Assembly: GCF_001679485.1 (NCBI RefSeq)
Contig: NZ_LZOZ01000012.1
Span: forward strand, 1-64,000
Reading direction: 5' to 3'
DNA from: Haemophilus sp. CCUG 60358
GTDB taxonomy: Bacteria; Pseudomonadota; Gammaproteobacteria; Enterobacterales; Pasteurellaceae
DNA length: 64,000 nucleotides
In this document: piece by piece, positions 63,956-64,000 of the stretch
Position numbering within the stretch: position 1 is the first letter of the stretch
Layout of the letters: every line of letters begins with the position of its first letter
Program-made: the position numbers and the translations under genes
Notes under the pieces: model-generated
What the model was told of the DNA's origin: nothing
What the model saw: the letters and a program-made list of their open reading frames with translations, nothing else
The model's database searches: none

Positions 63956-64000
63956 AAATATTGAACAAATAATGTCGTTCAATACTAGAAAATGAATAAA

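Overview
This window looks like ordinary chromosome from a Pasteurellaceae bacterium, most likely a Haemophilus of the H. influenzae/H. parainfluenzae group. I found by eye about 46 exact copies of the 9-base DNA uptake signal core AAGTGCGGT/ACCGCACTT, close to the density known for H. influenzae. Other genus markers are the e(P4) lipoprotein gene hel, pnuC, the peroxiredoxin-glutaredoxin fusion next to oxyR, and LppB/NlpD. The base composition is AT-rich. I see no prophage, insertion sequence, CRISPR array, toxin-antitoxin pair or complete tRNA gene. The left edge carries the last bases of a 5S rRNA.

Layout. 1-5.7 kb: end of an rRNA operon, then def-fmt-rsmB, a family 2 glycosyltransferase, trkA and mscL. 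5.7-7.2 kb (minus): ispF-ispD-ftsB. 7.2-12.6 kb: hel under a CRP-type site, fabR, divergent oxyR/prx-grx, a small membrane protein, and glpG-glpR. 12.6-13.0 kb: the only long gene-free stretch, with an isolated perfect CRP-type site. 13.0-17.2 kb: trmL-rsmD (minus) and ftsY-ftsE-ftsX (plus). 17.3-31.3 kb: the S10, spc and alpha ribosomal protein operons (rpsJ to rplQ, with secY, rpmJ and rpoA), with three recognisable autoregulatory RNA sites. 31.3-38.5 kb: rluA-rapA, pnuC, trmN6/srmB, a glycine-zipper lipoprotein and a DUF4298-like protein. 38.5-47.5 kb (minus): a pentose-phosphate and transport cluster (gnd, pgl, zwf, cysQ, OPT transporter), interrupted between gnd and pgl by a small accessory island. 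47.5-55.8 kb: nudE/hslR, a YqhA-family gene broken by an in-frame stop, rmuC, aphA, hslV-hslU, slyD, a SIMPL-domain protein and rraB. 55.8-64 kb: truD-surE-yqaA-small lipoprotein-lppB, proS, deoC, a thioredoxin-like protein and hldD.

How the parts connect. def-fmt handle N-formylmethionine. The three ribosomal operons each carry a leader or site for their regulator (L4, S8, S4), with sequence conserved relative to E. coli as I remember it. hel and pnuC are consecutive steps of NAD (V-factor) salvage, and both have a perfect TGTGA-N6-TCACA site upstream, which suggests joint cAMP-CRP control. zwf-pgl-gnd make up the oxidative pentose-phosphate pathway.

The most notable observations are the isolated CRP site with nearby dyads at 12.8-12.93 kb, the single-codon nonsense break in the YqhA-family gene, a duplicated acetyltransferase tail and AT-rich YdcK-like gene in the gnd-pgl island, a small lipoprotein copied from the LppB N-terminus, a PurR-like operator at aphA, and the rplE start, which keeps an E. 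coli-like sequence consistent with an S8 binding site. I found no clearly new multi-gene system.
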